A stretch of 64,000 nt of DNA from Rosellinia necatrix (Eukaryota > Ascomycota > Sordariomycetes > Xylariales > Xylariaceae). Under the pieces are notes generated by a model. It was not told where the DNA came from. It saw only the letters and a list, made by a program, of their open reading frames with translations, and did not search any database. This document shows, piece after piece, positions 44,422 to 54,903 of the stretch. A program made the translations under genes and the position numbers. The stretch is from positions 806,001-870,000 of the forward strand of contig JAGYVD010000005.1 in the NCBI GenBank assembly GCA_021209875.1, given 5' to 3'. Position 1 is the stretch's first letter. Each line of letters starts with the position of its first letter.

Positions 44422-45155
44422 TTATAGGCGACTTAGCTGGCGTTCCTTTTTTCCTGGTCGATAAATCATTCCCCAAGCTGTGATCCCTTCTCCTCCTTTC
44501 TTGGCGAGTCCATCAATACCTACAACACCTTTACCGGCTATAATTTTCCCTGCATGCTCGAACCCAAGCTTAAGGTATAATTGAGCCGTTTTCTCGGACG
44601 GGGCCTCGATCCACATTGGTCTCCCGTCTATCCGCGCAAGGTCCTGAACATACGAGACTAAAGACGATGCAAGGCCTTTCTGGCGATTTCCAGGGCTGGT
44701 GCACATAATGATACCGTACCAGTATCCTGCCTGGATCTCTTCTTTGTCAAGAGCCCCGGCTATAACCTGATCGACGGCGGCAGGGTACTCGATAATCAAA
44801 CGCTACCAATGATGTAAGTATGAATTTGCCTCAGCTAGGTTTCCAGGGGCGTTCGACCCAATTACCTTGGCTGACGAGATTCCCAGGTTCCATATCAAGG
44901 AGGCAATTCCAGCTCGCACCAGCGTTTGTACATTGTCCGGCTTCCTCCCTGGGGGCATGAAGACCCCACAAGCACTCCAATCTCCTACCTCGATGATAGA
45001 TCCGCCATTGAGCACACACGCTGCAACCACACCTCGCAGTAGCTTTGGAAGGAATGCTTTACGTTCGTGCTCGGCAAGGTCGTGCAGAATATATGTGTAC
45101 AATGGGTCTTCATGGAAATATGCGGCAAGAATTTCTGCAACCTTGTCAATGCGGT
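44422..45155 (-). pseudogene. GNAT-family N-acetyltransferase lacking a visible start
   Basis: Two exons are clear: 45155-44866 and 44802-44422. The spliced protein reads RIDKVAEILAAYFHEDPLY at its left end. It continues through WSACGVFMPPG to YWYGIIMCTSPGNRQKGLAS, the acetyl-CoA-binding loop (a Q/RxxGxG/A-like turn). GFEHAGKIIAGKGV lies near the C-terminus. An acceptor (TTATCAG) precedes codon fragment AC-CGC, so an upstream exon is expected. On the coding strand there is no ATG between this acceptor and about 45450, and a RIP-mutated repeat begins ~100 bases upstream. The first beta strand and start therefore seem lost, or are encoded by a distant exon. I call it a probable 5'-truncated gene; the acetyl acceptor is unknown. 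Confidence 0.65.
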
Positions 45156-45256
45156 CTGATAACAGATCAGTATATTATACTGTCGCGGAGGAACAGATGA
45201 ATCGGATAGGAACAGTAGAATCAGAGCCGAGCGATCAGTAGAAGCAAGTTAATTCG

Positions 45257-45451
45257 AGCTTATAATAGTGATCTATTTAGTTAAGTTGTAATATATAAAA
45301 ATAATCGGACTAGCCAGCTTATATATATAGCTTAAAAAAATTATATTTTTTTTTTGCTTTATAATTGGTCCGTTTAAATAAGTCGGGCTTATATAAACTT
45401 AACCGCTTATTTTAATAGCTATTAATTTAGCTATAAAGCTTACTGCAGCAT
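45257..45451. repeat. direct repeat copy 1, heavily RIP-mutated
   Basis: Matches 45724-45907. Over the best-aligned ~87 bases (from ATTGGTCCGTTT onward) the two differ at about 27 sites. All are transitions, and nearly all have T or A here where copy 2 has C or G. Confidence 0.8.
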
Positions 45452-45715
45452 TGATAAGTCTGGTCAGGGGTATGAAGCTGTAAATAGCTGTATTTGCAGT
45501 ATACTGGTCTGTATTGTGGTGTTGTACGTAGTTGAATGTATGAAGGTGATGAAGATGGTGGAATTCTAGGTGCAGTCCTAGAATTCCACCTACTAGTACA
45601 GGTAGGTGGGCCTAGCCCAGGTGGGTCTAGCCCAAGGTGGCCTGTGCCACCTTATCTAATCTAACAGTGGGGCAACTGGCGGTGCCAAGCCTGGCACCCC
45701 TTGCCTACTCTAACA
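45452..45715. mobile_element. LTR-like unit between the direct repeats (TG...CA, hairpin-rich)
   Basis: Begins TGATAAG and ends TCTAACA. On the minus strand it begins TGTTAGAG, a common start for fungal retrotransposon LTRs. It contains three hairpins: a perfect 14-bp inverted repeat at 45557-45570/45577-45590, an 8-bp one at 45634-45641/45646-45653 and a 7-bp one at 45681-45687/45692-45698. No target-site duplication is evident, so LTR identity is inferred. Confidence 0.5.
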
Positions 45716-45723
45716 CTTAGGTA

Positions 45724-45907
45724 AGCTTATAACTGTTATAAAAAAATATATAAAAATAGTCAGATTAGCCAGCTTATATATACAGCCTAAAAAAGATCAT
45801 ATCTTTTCTGCCCTGTGATTGGTCCGTTTGAGTGGGTCGGGCTTATACGGACCCGACCACTCACCCCAACAGCCACCAACTTAGCCACAGGGCTCACTGC
45901 GGCACTT
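45724..45907. repeat. direct repeat copy 2, GC-rich and little mutated
   Basis: The partner of 45257-45451. It keeps segments such as GACCCGACCACTCACCCC and TTAGCCACAGGGCTCACTGC, which are converted to AT-rich versions in copy 1. Confidence 0.8.
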
Positions 45908-46812
45908 GGGCTGCGATCACCAGCCTTCTGCCAAGGCTATCCACTTCATCGTGACATATACATAGCCCCGTACAGAGGCAAATCTAATCACCTTCGCCCC
46001 CAGATGTTACTTGGGCCATCTTCATTCGGGCGCTGGACGCCTCGGCGAGTGTTTGGTACCGAGGTAGCGAGCTGAAGATTGGATCCTTGGCTCTCTGTAC
46101 ATCCGCGTGCTATGACGGGATACTACCAATTGTAACCATAGGCAAGGCAGAACGTGCTAGGACCAGACTGATTGCTTTCCAGGGTGGCGGGTTTGATTTG
46201 CAGACATCGTACCTATCTCTTGATGATTCCTGGAAAGGGTGGGAATGCTAGGCCTACATATACACAAAATACGTACCTGATGTTGGACCCGTTTCAAAGC
46301 AGGCTATCATTTGTTACCTGATCACGTTGGATTACTTACCTAACTCGGAGCGATAGCGGAATGGCCGAAGAGAGAAAATCTGAGAAGCTGAACGTCTTCT
46401 GTGTGCAGGCTGAGGCTGGTCTGTACCTACGTATGCAGGCGAAAGGTGTCTATCCCTTTGGGCTGATTCTCCGTTATTGCTACCAGAATTAGGCAGTATC
46501 TATCAATGCCGCGCTAAGCCATGTTGCTATCCCATTTCGGAATCTGGCCCCAGAAGGGTGGCGTTGAGAATCTACCAATGGCCTGGCCATTCTATACACA
46601 TGCTTGCGATATAGGATCCCAGTTTCCTCGTGTTGTGGGAGCGTGGAACTATCCAGTATTCGATAGATACAAAAGACCACAACCCTCCTACCGGACGTAT
46701 AGATGTTAATTGAAGCTTAGAACCCCTAACCCTCACGCGTTTATCTTCCGGTAGCGTGCTGGTGTAATACGGGTCTTGATCATATCTTTACTCTGGCAAC
46801 TAGGGTTTCTAT

Positions 46813-47023
46813 TGTCACGTCCAATAATAGCCCTGCTGGCTACCACCCGACACCTAGGGTGGTTCTAGTACTGGAAATGGGTGTATATAAGGACCTTCGG
46901 GACCCCCTTGGGTCCTGGAGGGTTCAGGAATCAATTGTTAACCCTATTGAGCCCTAAATACAACCACCACACCCCCCTTACGACCTAGAACATGCCTATC
47001 TACTCACTCCGTGATTCCTAACA
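46813..47023 (+). mobile_element. solo-LTR-like element
   Basis: Begins TGTCACG and ends CCTAACA (TG...CA). It has an internal TATATAAGG box followed by the small hairpin GGACC...GGTCC-like and a pyrimidine-rich 3' part, the usual build of a fungal Gypsy LTR. No clear 5-bp target duplication. It ends ~50 bases before the DUF6536-type start codon. Confidence 0.5.
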
Positions 47024-47072
47024 TTACATCTATGGACGATCCCAAACCGACTGCTCGACACTCTCACATCCA

Positions 47073-49561
47073 ATGACGTTGCTTTCAAAATTCCAGAGCT
47101 TTCAATTAAGCACCAATGAAAAGTTCGCAATTGTGTTCTATTCCACAGTCCTGGTGTTCGTCTTTAATCTTGGTGTGACAGCTTGGATATTGTCCAGGCA
47201 GGACCACTTCAAGAACCTCGGGGACCTATACACTAGCAGCTGTCGCCAAATGAGGACGATCAATATCGTTGTCCATCTCTTCATAAATATTTGCTCGTCC
47301 TTGGTGCTCTCGTCCTGCAGCTTTTGTGTCCAATGCCTTGTGGCGCCGACTCGGATCGAAATATCCAAGGCCCATAAGGTTGGTAACTGGCTGGAGATCG
47401 GGGCATCAGGCTATCATAATCTCCGGGGGAACCGAATCAATGCACGACGTAAATTTCTCGCTATTGGTCTTTTCTTAGGTCCCCTACCATTACATTTACT
47501 GTCCGGACCCTGTTTGTGCTCGATATCGCCAACGTACTAACGATAAGCGTTAGGTGGAACTCTGTCTTCTTTTCGACGATCCCTGTGGCTTCGTATCAGG
47601 TATCTATCCTCACGAAGGATTTTCAATTGGATACGAAGCCCTGGGATGCTACATATATATCGGATTTCCAATTTTGGATCACACAAGGTGCTAACCATAC
47701 AGGCGCAAGGGATAGTGATTCCCTACAAAAAATGGCTAAAGAATCGCTACTTGAACGTCTAGACAAACCAGCTTGCATCAAGCGCTACCTCCAGGCCGAT
47801 GTTCGACACAAAAGCGTTCTCGTAGTGGCGTCCAATGTGTCAATGAGCGATAGACTGTCTTTGGTTCCCAGCAACACCGCATCGTCACTACTTTATCGTT
47901 TCAATTCAATCCCGACAGGGCCACGCTGGGTGTGGGAAAATAACTGGCTTTGTTCAGTGTTTTGGGCTACATCTCCGCGTACCCCGGCCCAGTCTCATGT
48001 GAGTATGCTCAGAGCTCTGTCCTATCCCTTCTACGCCTATCCCCGACTGGAATTTACAACAAACAACCGTGGCCGAGTCTCCCAAGGCCGGTAGTATTGT
48101 AAAATGCCCATTAGGTCTCACCTCATCTCTAGGGCCTTGCGCTTGCTAATTAAAGGGGTAGTGGTGTAATGAGGAATTCCTCCTCCCGATAGCTGCGGCT
48201 TGGACAATGAAAGTTCTTGAGATAGATAAAGATCGGCAAGTTTACAATCAACTTTCCGTGGAGGTAGACTATTGTCTATCAGTAGGGGTCGAACATCAGG
48301 AAGCCGACTGCGCCATTCGGTATAGTTCAGTCCTCCTCTTGGTGGTGACCGGTTTGAACGGATGCGTTTTAACTTGCATCTACTTCGCCTGGAACGTTCA
48401 CCGCGCACAGATGAAAGAAGTTGCGAAGGGGCGGTGGGAAGAAGAACAACTCACCACTCTTGATGAAGCCGTCTCCAGCTTTTTACAGCATGAAGACCAG
48501 TACACCACGACGGCGACGTTTCTAGAGTGCTCGGACTACGATGACTCGATAGTCTTCTGCACCCCCGCCGCTGTGATAAAAAGTCGCGCTGCTGCTGATC
48601 GACTCCGGTCGAACCTTCGATGGTATCGTGGCGCTGGAAGAGTTTTGTGGTACACTACAAGCCTCGTGTAAAGTCCTTGATTCCCCCGTGCGAAGCTTAA
48701 CACTTATCTCCTAACAAATGATACAGTTTCGTGGGTGGGACAGCAGTCATCACTTTTTTGGTAGTCAAAACAGTTGGGGCCCTGACTGACTATGGTATCC
48801 CTACTGATCTGGCCTCTTTATGGCGCATGGGCGTTGGCGAGACCCACGGCTACACCATCGCATTGACCAGAGCAATCGCGTCCTTGGGAGCTGACGCATT
48901 CTATGGCACACTGTTTCTAGCAAATTTGCCCCAGGCCGTCCTCGGCGTAGGCTGGTGGCTAGCCAACTCATTGCTCACAAGACTGCTACTGGCGCAACGA
49001 TGGGCAAAATTCATCGTCAAACGGAGTGGACTGAGAGTACCCTCCCCCCAGGGCCAACAGAGACAGTCTTTCTTCCTATCACTGCCATATCGCTACAGCA
49101 TCCCTTTGCTAATACTGTCGGCTGTTCTCCATTGGCTTCTTTCCCAGTCTCTCTTCGTTGTCCAGACTAGAGGGTTCGTCTGTGACATGGCCTACCAAGA
49201 CAAGGACCAATTCGTCCGCGACGAAGCTCTCGATGCGTCCGTCATCGGCTACTCGACGATCGCGTTCATCCTTTCCTTGGCTATCGTATTTGGCATTTTT
49301 ATCGGCATTGTGCTCTTAGCTATGAAGCCACTGCCGAGTCGTAAGAGAGAGCCCTGCGAGGGTGAGATCGAGACTGATGGGAACTTGTTGGTAACCCGGA
49401 TGCCCTTGGTATCAACCTGCAGTGCTGCCATTAGCGCCGCGTGCCACCCCGGCCCTGGGAGCCGTGACGCACATTTGAAGCCGGTGCAATGGGGCAAAAC
49501 GAGATCTGGAAAATGGAGCATCACGGATGAAACTTCTCTCCGGTATTCGCTGGGCGAATAG
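47073..49561 (+). CDS. DUF6536-type multi-pass membrane protein
   Basis: A large fungal membrane protein of unknown function. Exon 1 is 47073-47500. Intron 1 (53 bases) has a perfect TACTAAC branch site and joins PLHLL to WNSVFFSTIP. Exon 2 starts at 47554; exon 4 is 48727-49561, joined as YTTSLVFVGGTAVITF. The exon 2/3 junction is uncertain. Exon 2 may end at 47998 (strong GTGAGT donor) or near 48076, and exon 3 (to 48667) probably starts near 48174. DUF6536 hallmarks are LYTSSCRQMRTINIVVHLFI, FCVQCLVAPTR and AHKVGNWLEIGASGYHNLR. The second half has four or more hydrophobic segments (YRYSIPLLILSAVLHWLLSQ, IAFILSLAIVFGIFIGIVLL). Such genes are common in accessory regions. The LTR-like unit sits in its promoter. 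Confidence 0.82.
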
Positions 49562-49822
49562 GGTTTTCTTGTATACATGACCAAGCATGGCGATAGCGTG
49601 GAAGAACTAACCAGCATTCTATTAATTAGTTTTAAAAATATATCACTAGTTAGTTAACTAGTTAGTTATGTAAAAGGAGTAGGAAATAAAAATAAAATAA
49701 AAAAAGAACAAAAGGGGTTTTATTCGACTAGCGACAATAGGTGGGTGATTACCCAATTGAACTAAGAGGTAGTTACTCGTTAACCTCATAAATACTTGTT
49801 TAACACATAACTAACTACCCGT

Positions 49823-50921
49823 CTAAAAGACATGAGTTTGGACCTGTGGCCGATGGCATCTCGTCATCTTGTCAAAGTCCCTCTTCTGCCGCTGGACCCT
49901 CGCGACGGCATACGACCTGAGGCGCTCCCTTTCCGCGCCACCCAAGCCGACATAACGCGGCAGCCCCGACCGGCGGCAGCTCTCCTCCGTCTCGACCATG
50001 GCGGCGTCGGCATCGGCCGTCCCGGACAGGTCGACGAACCGGAAGCTGCGCATGGCCGCGTTCCTGTAGGCCGTGGCGGCGGCGGCGGCGGTGGCATTGT
50101 CGTCCCCCGACAGGCCGGCGAAGTCGCCCGTCAGGAAGTGCAGGAACGCGCCGTGGCCGACGACCACGATGCGCGCATCCTCGGGTGCCGCGCGCGCCAG
50201 CCCCCGCAGGAACACCCGCGCCTCGCGCGCCCGCGCCTCCACGAGCCCCGCGTCCGGCACGTACTTGGAGCCCTGCCCCTTGTAGTGCCAGTCGGGATCC
50301 AGCACTGCGGCGCGCATCGCGTCAGACCGTGATCGGTAATAGTGCCAGGGTAGTGTGCGAGGAAGAAGAAGAAGAAGAAGAGGAGGAAGGAGGAGAAGGA
50401 GAAGAAGCGCGTGCTCAGGTACGGAGGGAATGGGGGTACTCCCGAGTAAACATATATACCGAACCCCCGACACCACGGCTTGAGACTTCCCTCTTCGGCG
50501 CTTCACGCAAGGGGAAGGGGAAGGGGAGGGGGAGGGGGGGGGGAAGAGGAAGGGGTAGGGCAAATCACTCACAACTCGTGTCAACCTGCGGCCGGAACGC
50601 CGCCCGCAGCGCGGCCGGCGAGTGCCCCGTGTCGTTCGGCAGCACCCCGGTCCCCTGCAGCTCGGGCAGCAGGACGACCACCTTGCCGCCGAGCAGGACC
50701 TCCTCGAACGCGATGAGCGCCGTGCGCGCCGCCCGCCGCAGCGGGGACGACACCACGTGGCTCACGCGCCGCATGCCGACGCCCTCGCGGTACGCGCGCC
50801 CCAGCCGGGCCGCCTGCGCCTCCCCCGAGGCCGTCAGGTCCGGGTCCCGCTCGTAGGCGTTGCCCGTGACCTCGTGCGTCGCCTGCGCGGCGCGGATCAC
50901 GTCGATGACCGGAGGTGCCAT
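49823..50921 (-). CDS. histidine-phosphatase (phosphoglycerate-mutase-like) protein lacking the catalytic His
   Basis: Two exons, 50921-50573 and 50304-49823, give 276 residues. The spliced junction reads PQVDTSLLDPDWHYKG. The fold is that of the histidine phosphatase clan: GEAQAARLG, HVVSSPLRRAARTA, LQGTGVLPNDTG and the second active-site His in VVVGHGAFLHFLTGDF. In the family the N-terminal motif is R-H-G/A; here the residues are VIRAAQATHE, so the phospho-accepting His is Ala (codon GCC). The protein may be a non-catalytic relative, or the His may have been lost recently. The 268-base intron (50305-50572) is full of GAA and GGGGA repeats. The promoter side carries a 14-bp minisatellite. 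Confidence 0.85.
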
Positions 50922-52127
50922 CCTCGCGCGGCAGCGGAGTCGGATCTCGTTTCTGTTTCGTTTTCGGCTCTTTCTTTTTTTTTTTTTTGTGTCCCTCGCG
51001 CGATGATGCTTCGGCGTATGCAGGTAAGAATGGGGGCGTACGCTGCTGAACACGGCGATGCGATGACGCCAGAACTTGGTATTCCGCTGTTGGTATTCCG
51101 CTGTTGGTATTCCGCTGTTGGTATTCCGCTGTTGGTAGCACGCTGTTGGTAGCACGCTATTGGTAGTGCACTGTTGGTATTCTGCTGTTGGGAAGAATTG
51201 GATCGTAGCGGCTAAGGTACCACGTTTCCTCATGCGGCGCGGATGCTCATCGTGTCACCTGCCACAGTCTTATTCGGCCCCTTGGGGGACAAAGGGAGGC
51301 CACGAACAAAAAAAAGGCTTACTTAAGCGACGAGCGAAATGGGGGCGGGCGAATTGATTCGTTTGGCCTTTGTTTGATCGGGCAGACAAGAAACAGTCAC
51401 AATAGGCTATTATTCGTGATGTCTACCCGGAGGGCCGACCGATTGGGCCTCTTGTCCGAGTTTTGGGGCCTCCAGCTCACAGCTCACCTCATCTCCTCCC
51501 TGGCAATATCTCAGCTCCCTTCGTACCGTTATTCGGTAACCGCCAAGCATTCGGATAGGGATAAATGTCCTGAACAGTGCAAGCTGAAGTCAGAAGAACT
51601 CATGTTATTATGTGACATTGATGAGACTGACATCCGGCCATAGATAAACACGACGCAATGCTTTCTCTTCCATGACAGCATCAGCGTCTCATTTGGAGTG
51701 TAAGGAGCTAACCGCACACTATTGACGACAATGAAACAGCGGTGAACCTTGCTTGTGCTAGTCTATGGGACATAACCGCTCTACAAACTAACGTAAACAG
51801 CGGGAAACATAATAAGACGCTCGCACAAACGGGAGGTTGGACTCAATCTTAACAGGACCGCCTCCCCTCCTAAAATAGCAAGGCTCGGGCTGTAGCGATG
51901 TTGGCGATACTAGCCTCAGCTAGTAGAAAAGCCCCGTATTGTTCTCTCAGATACTTCCCAGCCCTAGTCTAGACAATTGGCACAAGTCAGATTGAGTAGG
52001 TATCTTACACCGCCCTGGCGAACGAACATCAATTGTCGTCCATCTCTAACCACAACATTAATACAATCCACGACCTATGGCATCGCATCTGGGGTCTTCT
52101 AGCTACCCCCGGTATTCTAACTTCGTT
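50922..52127. other. intergenic with 14-bp minisatellite
   Basis: Apart from the minisatellite, no gene is recognised between the phosphatase-like promoter and the 3' end of the dioxygenase gene. Confidence 0.5.
51076..51187. repeat. minisatellite, 8 copies of a 14-bp unit
   Basis: The unit is TTGGTATTCCGCTG. Copies 1-4 (51076-51131) are identical; copies 5-8 carry substitutions (TTGGTAGCACGCTG and similar). It lies about 155 bases upstream of the phosphatase-like start codon. Confidence 0.95.
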
Positions 52128-53108
52128 TCACTCGCCGAGGATTTTCCCGAATCTATATTGCGCCCAGCTCAGACTTCCATCTGGCATGGTCCACAGCCTC
52201 TCCCCAACGTCGGAGCCAGCAGCGCCAGCGGCGATGTGGATGGGGAGGATATGGTCCAAGGTCGGATGCGCTTGTCTAGCATCGCCACGCCTCATTAAAT
52301 CCGACATCGCCGCCCGACGATCCTCCTGGCTCGCGCCGGCTGCTGCTTTCAGCGCCTCGTCGAAGCTATAAACATATCTACACATAATCAGCAAGGGCAC
52401 AATCAGCCATATATCTGTACGGGTATGAGCTTACGGCATTATCTTGCCGCTTCCCCTTGTGGCCCGGTAATCGCGGAGATTGTGAGATGCCATGCCGGCG
52501 CCGATAATGAGGATCCCTTCATCTCGCAGGCCCTCGAGCGCCTGTCCCATGCGGTAATGCAAATCGTGGTCCTCGTTGTTGAACAGCGAGACTTGCACGA
52601 TCGGCACGTTCAATGGGTTTTTCTGGGGGTCGAAGGCTTCCGTCGGACACGCCATTAGCGGAAACGGTTCGGAGGGGGGTTAATGTTCTGGAGCTCATGG
52701 AGACTCACCGACCATGAAACCAGCCCAGACTCCATGGTCAAGCCCTCGCTTCACCCGGTCCACCTCGATACCGGCGCCTGATAGTTTCTCGATGACCTTC
52801 TCGGCGACTTCGGGGCTGCCCCTATTTGGGTAGTCGTACTGGTAAAAGTGCGGTGGGAACCCGTGGAAGTCGTAGATGATACCCGGATGCTCGGCCGTGT
52901 TGACACTAATTTTGCTGGGGCCGTCTTGCCAGTGGGCTGAGAACACAACGATCACCTTCGGGTTGACTTGAATTGTGATCTCCCTCCCGACTTCTGCCAG
53001 CCGAGCGTACGCGGGGTGCTTGGTGTCTTCGATGAAACTAGGCCCGCCGATCCCGAGGAAATAGACGGGCATTCGCGGGGTGCTATTTGGAGACGAGGTA
53101 ATAGCCAT
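52128..53108 (-). CDS. LigB/DODA-type extradiol dioxygenase
   Basis: Ring-opening dioxygenase of the 4,5-DOPA dioxygenase/YgiD family, 283 residues. Exons (minus) are 53108-52709, 52636-52435 and 52377-52128; junctions read FMVAFDPQKNPLNVPIVQ and KIMPYVYSFDEALK. Family motifs: FSAHWQ (metal His), HPGIIYDFHGFPPHFY, GLDHGVWAGF, VSLF, IIGAGMASHNLRD and the C-terminal HPTLDHILPIHIAAGAA. The N-terminal metal-binding motif is usually HG(S/G)P, as in LGHGSP of YgiD. Here it is LGIGGPS, so one expected His ligand reads Ile. Whether the enzyme is active is open. The substrate, probably a catechol, is unknown. Confidence 0.87.
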
Positions 53109-54903
53109 GATGCTAACTTGCGGAGGGCTCTATGAGGGTAAGTAATAAGGTACTTCTCAGGTATCTTTAGGTGAGTAGCGGGTGAACCGATAAAATCACG
53201 AGCGGGATAGTGATATTATATATATCTCGCTTTCATTACTGGATGAAAGATAGAATATACACAACACCTCACTGCACACCTGCTTCCCTAGATCATCCGA
53301 CATCTAATAGTGTATTACGATTGATAGATATCGAAATTATCGGTCTGGCAAAGCACAGGATCTAAACTAACGAACGTCAAGCGTCACATTCATGAACCGC
53401 GCGGTTCGGCCCCCGACCTTCTTCCTGATCAACGGCATCCCACGCCGTCGATTGCTAGCTGCAGCAAGCGATGAGTTTATCCTGGGAATAGGCACGAGCC
53501 GCCGTGAAGGCGGCAGAGTAGGCAGGTCCCTGGTCTCGACGCGCAAGGAGAGAATATGCCAATGGTATGAGATCTGCAGGAAGGAAAAGTGTATGACATG
53601 AATGCATGCCGTCGGCACTAGCGGATGCACAATCACGAACCCTGACATGAAATCCACCGCTCATTCTGAGAGCGCTTCAGCGGCTAGTTACTAGTTTGTT
53701 CGGCCAGGGTAGCCAGCTCATATTCCTATAGAGGCACATGACGGATAGCGATGCTTATAACGGCAATACTTATGCGAAACCAAGGTGTCTTAGAGAATCA
53801 ACATACAGTCAAGCCAGGTTTGACAATTGGACACATAAAACTAGTGTTCCTCAGGTTAGCCTGCCAAGAGTACTATAACTAAAGCAGGATCTTCGTGCTG
53901 GCAGGAACCAGTGAACCACGTGGTTTTGGTTAGGTAGAGTTCGATCGCCCGCGCGGCCTGGGCACGCTGCCTCCGCAGACTCACTCCCGGTATGCTCGGC
54001 GCACCAGATCATCCCGCGCGGCTTGTGGGGTCTCAGTGCATCGAACGAACCAACTGGTCCAGGGCATGATCTGGCCAGAATCTAGCTAAAACAACAGTAG
54101 CCAGAGGGAAGATATGTTCAACCTGGCAAAAATAACCAGAAGCCGACCTACTGACCCAACCAACCCCGCGCGTCGCCATATTATTCAGTCTTTGCTGCTG
54201 GCAATAATACTGTTCTTATGACGTTTTAGCGTATGGTTACTACATAAAAATTTCGAAGGCTACTTAGAGGGTAGTATAATAAAAGGGACATGAGATTCAG
54301 GAGGCTACCTGCTAAAGTAGTATCAGACCTAGATAAGTGTGAGTCTTCTGGTACTCTGACAGTCAGATCGCTGTCTATTCTTTAGTGTCAGGGTATAGTT
54401 ACCTAATTAGGTACTGTAGTTATGCTAAAGATCTAGTTCATAACCTCCTTGTTAGGCAGCGCCGACCACTACCTAACACCATGCTTGGCTACCGTTGTTT
54501 TAGCAATGTCGCAAAATATTACGTATTGCTGTATTAGCCTGTAATAGAAGAAACCTAGTTACCTAGTTACGTCAATACTTTCTAAGGTGTGTCTATGGCG
54601 TATAACAATACTACTGTTTTTCTGACCAATCTTGTCGCCGGTCGGTCTGACGGTCGAAAAGACGGATGTCTTTGATTATAAATCCCCAGAGCGAAGCCAA
54701 TCGTATTGGGGAAGTTGATTAAGTAAACGGCCTTGAGGATGGAATTGCGCCATCGCCAGCATAAATAGAAGCATGCCGCCTGATACCGAGATAGTCTGCA
54801 TCTATCCTCTCTCGTCCCGGTATCGTCACAAACAGACACCTTATAAAGACACCTTATACAGACACTTTTTTTACTATATTTAAATCTGAACTTCACACAT
54901 ACA
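53109..54903. other. intergenic, divergent promoters
   Basis: AT-rich, 1.8 kb between the dioxygenase (minus) and the SDR-like gene (plus). Short open frames have no family signal. The last 60 bases include direct copies of ACACCTTATA at about 54836-54857. Confidence 0.5.

Larger units (their letters stand above)
45156..47072. other. transposon-scarred, AT-rich segment
   Basis: Holds the two direct-repeat copies, the hairpin-rich TG...CA unit between them and a second LTR-like unit next to the DUF6536-type gene. Between 45910 and 46810 nothing else is recognised. Confidence 0.6.

Noticed and set aside
46718..46735. CCCTAACCCT-like sequence as a telomere remnant
   Set aside because: Only about one and a half units; telomeric arrays need several.
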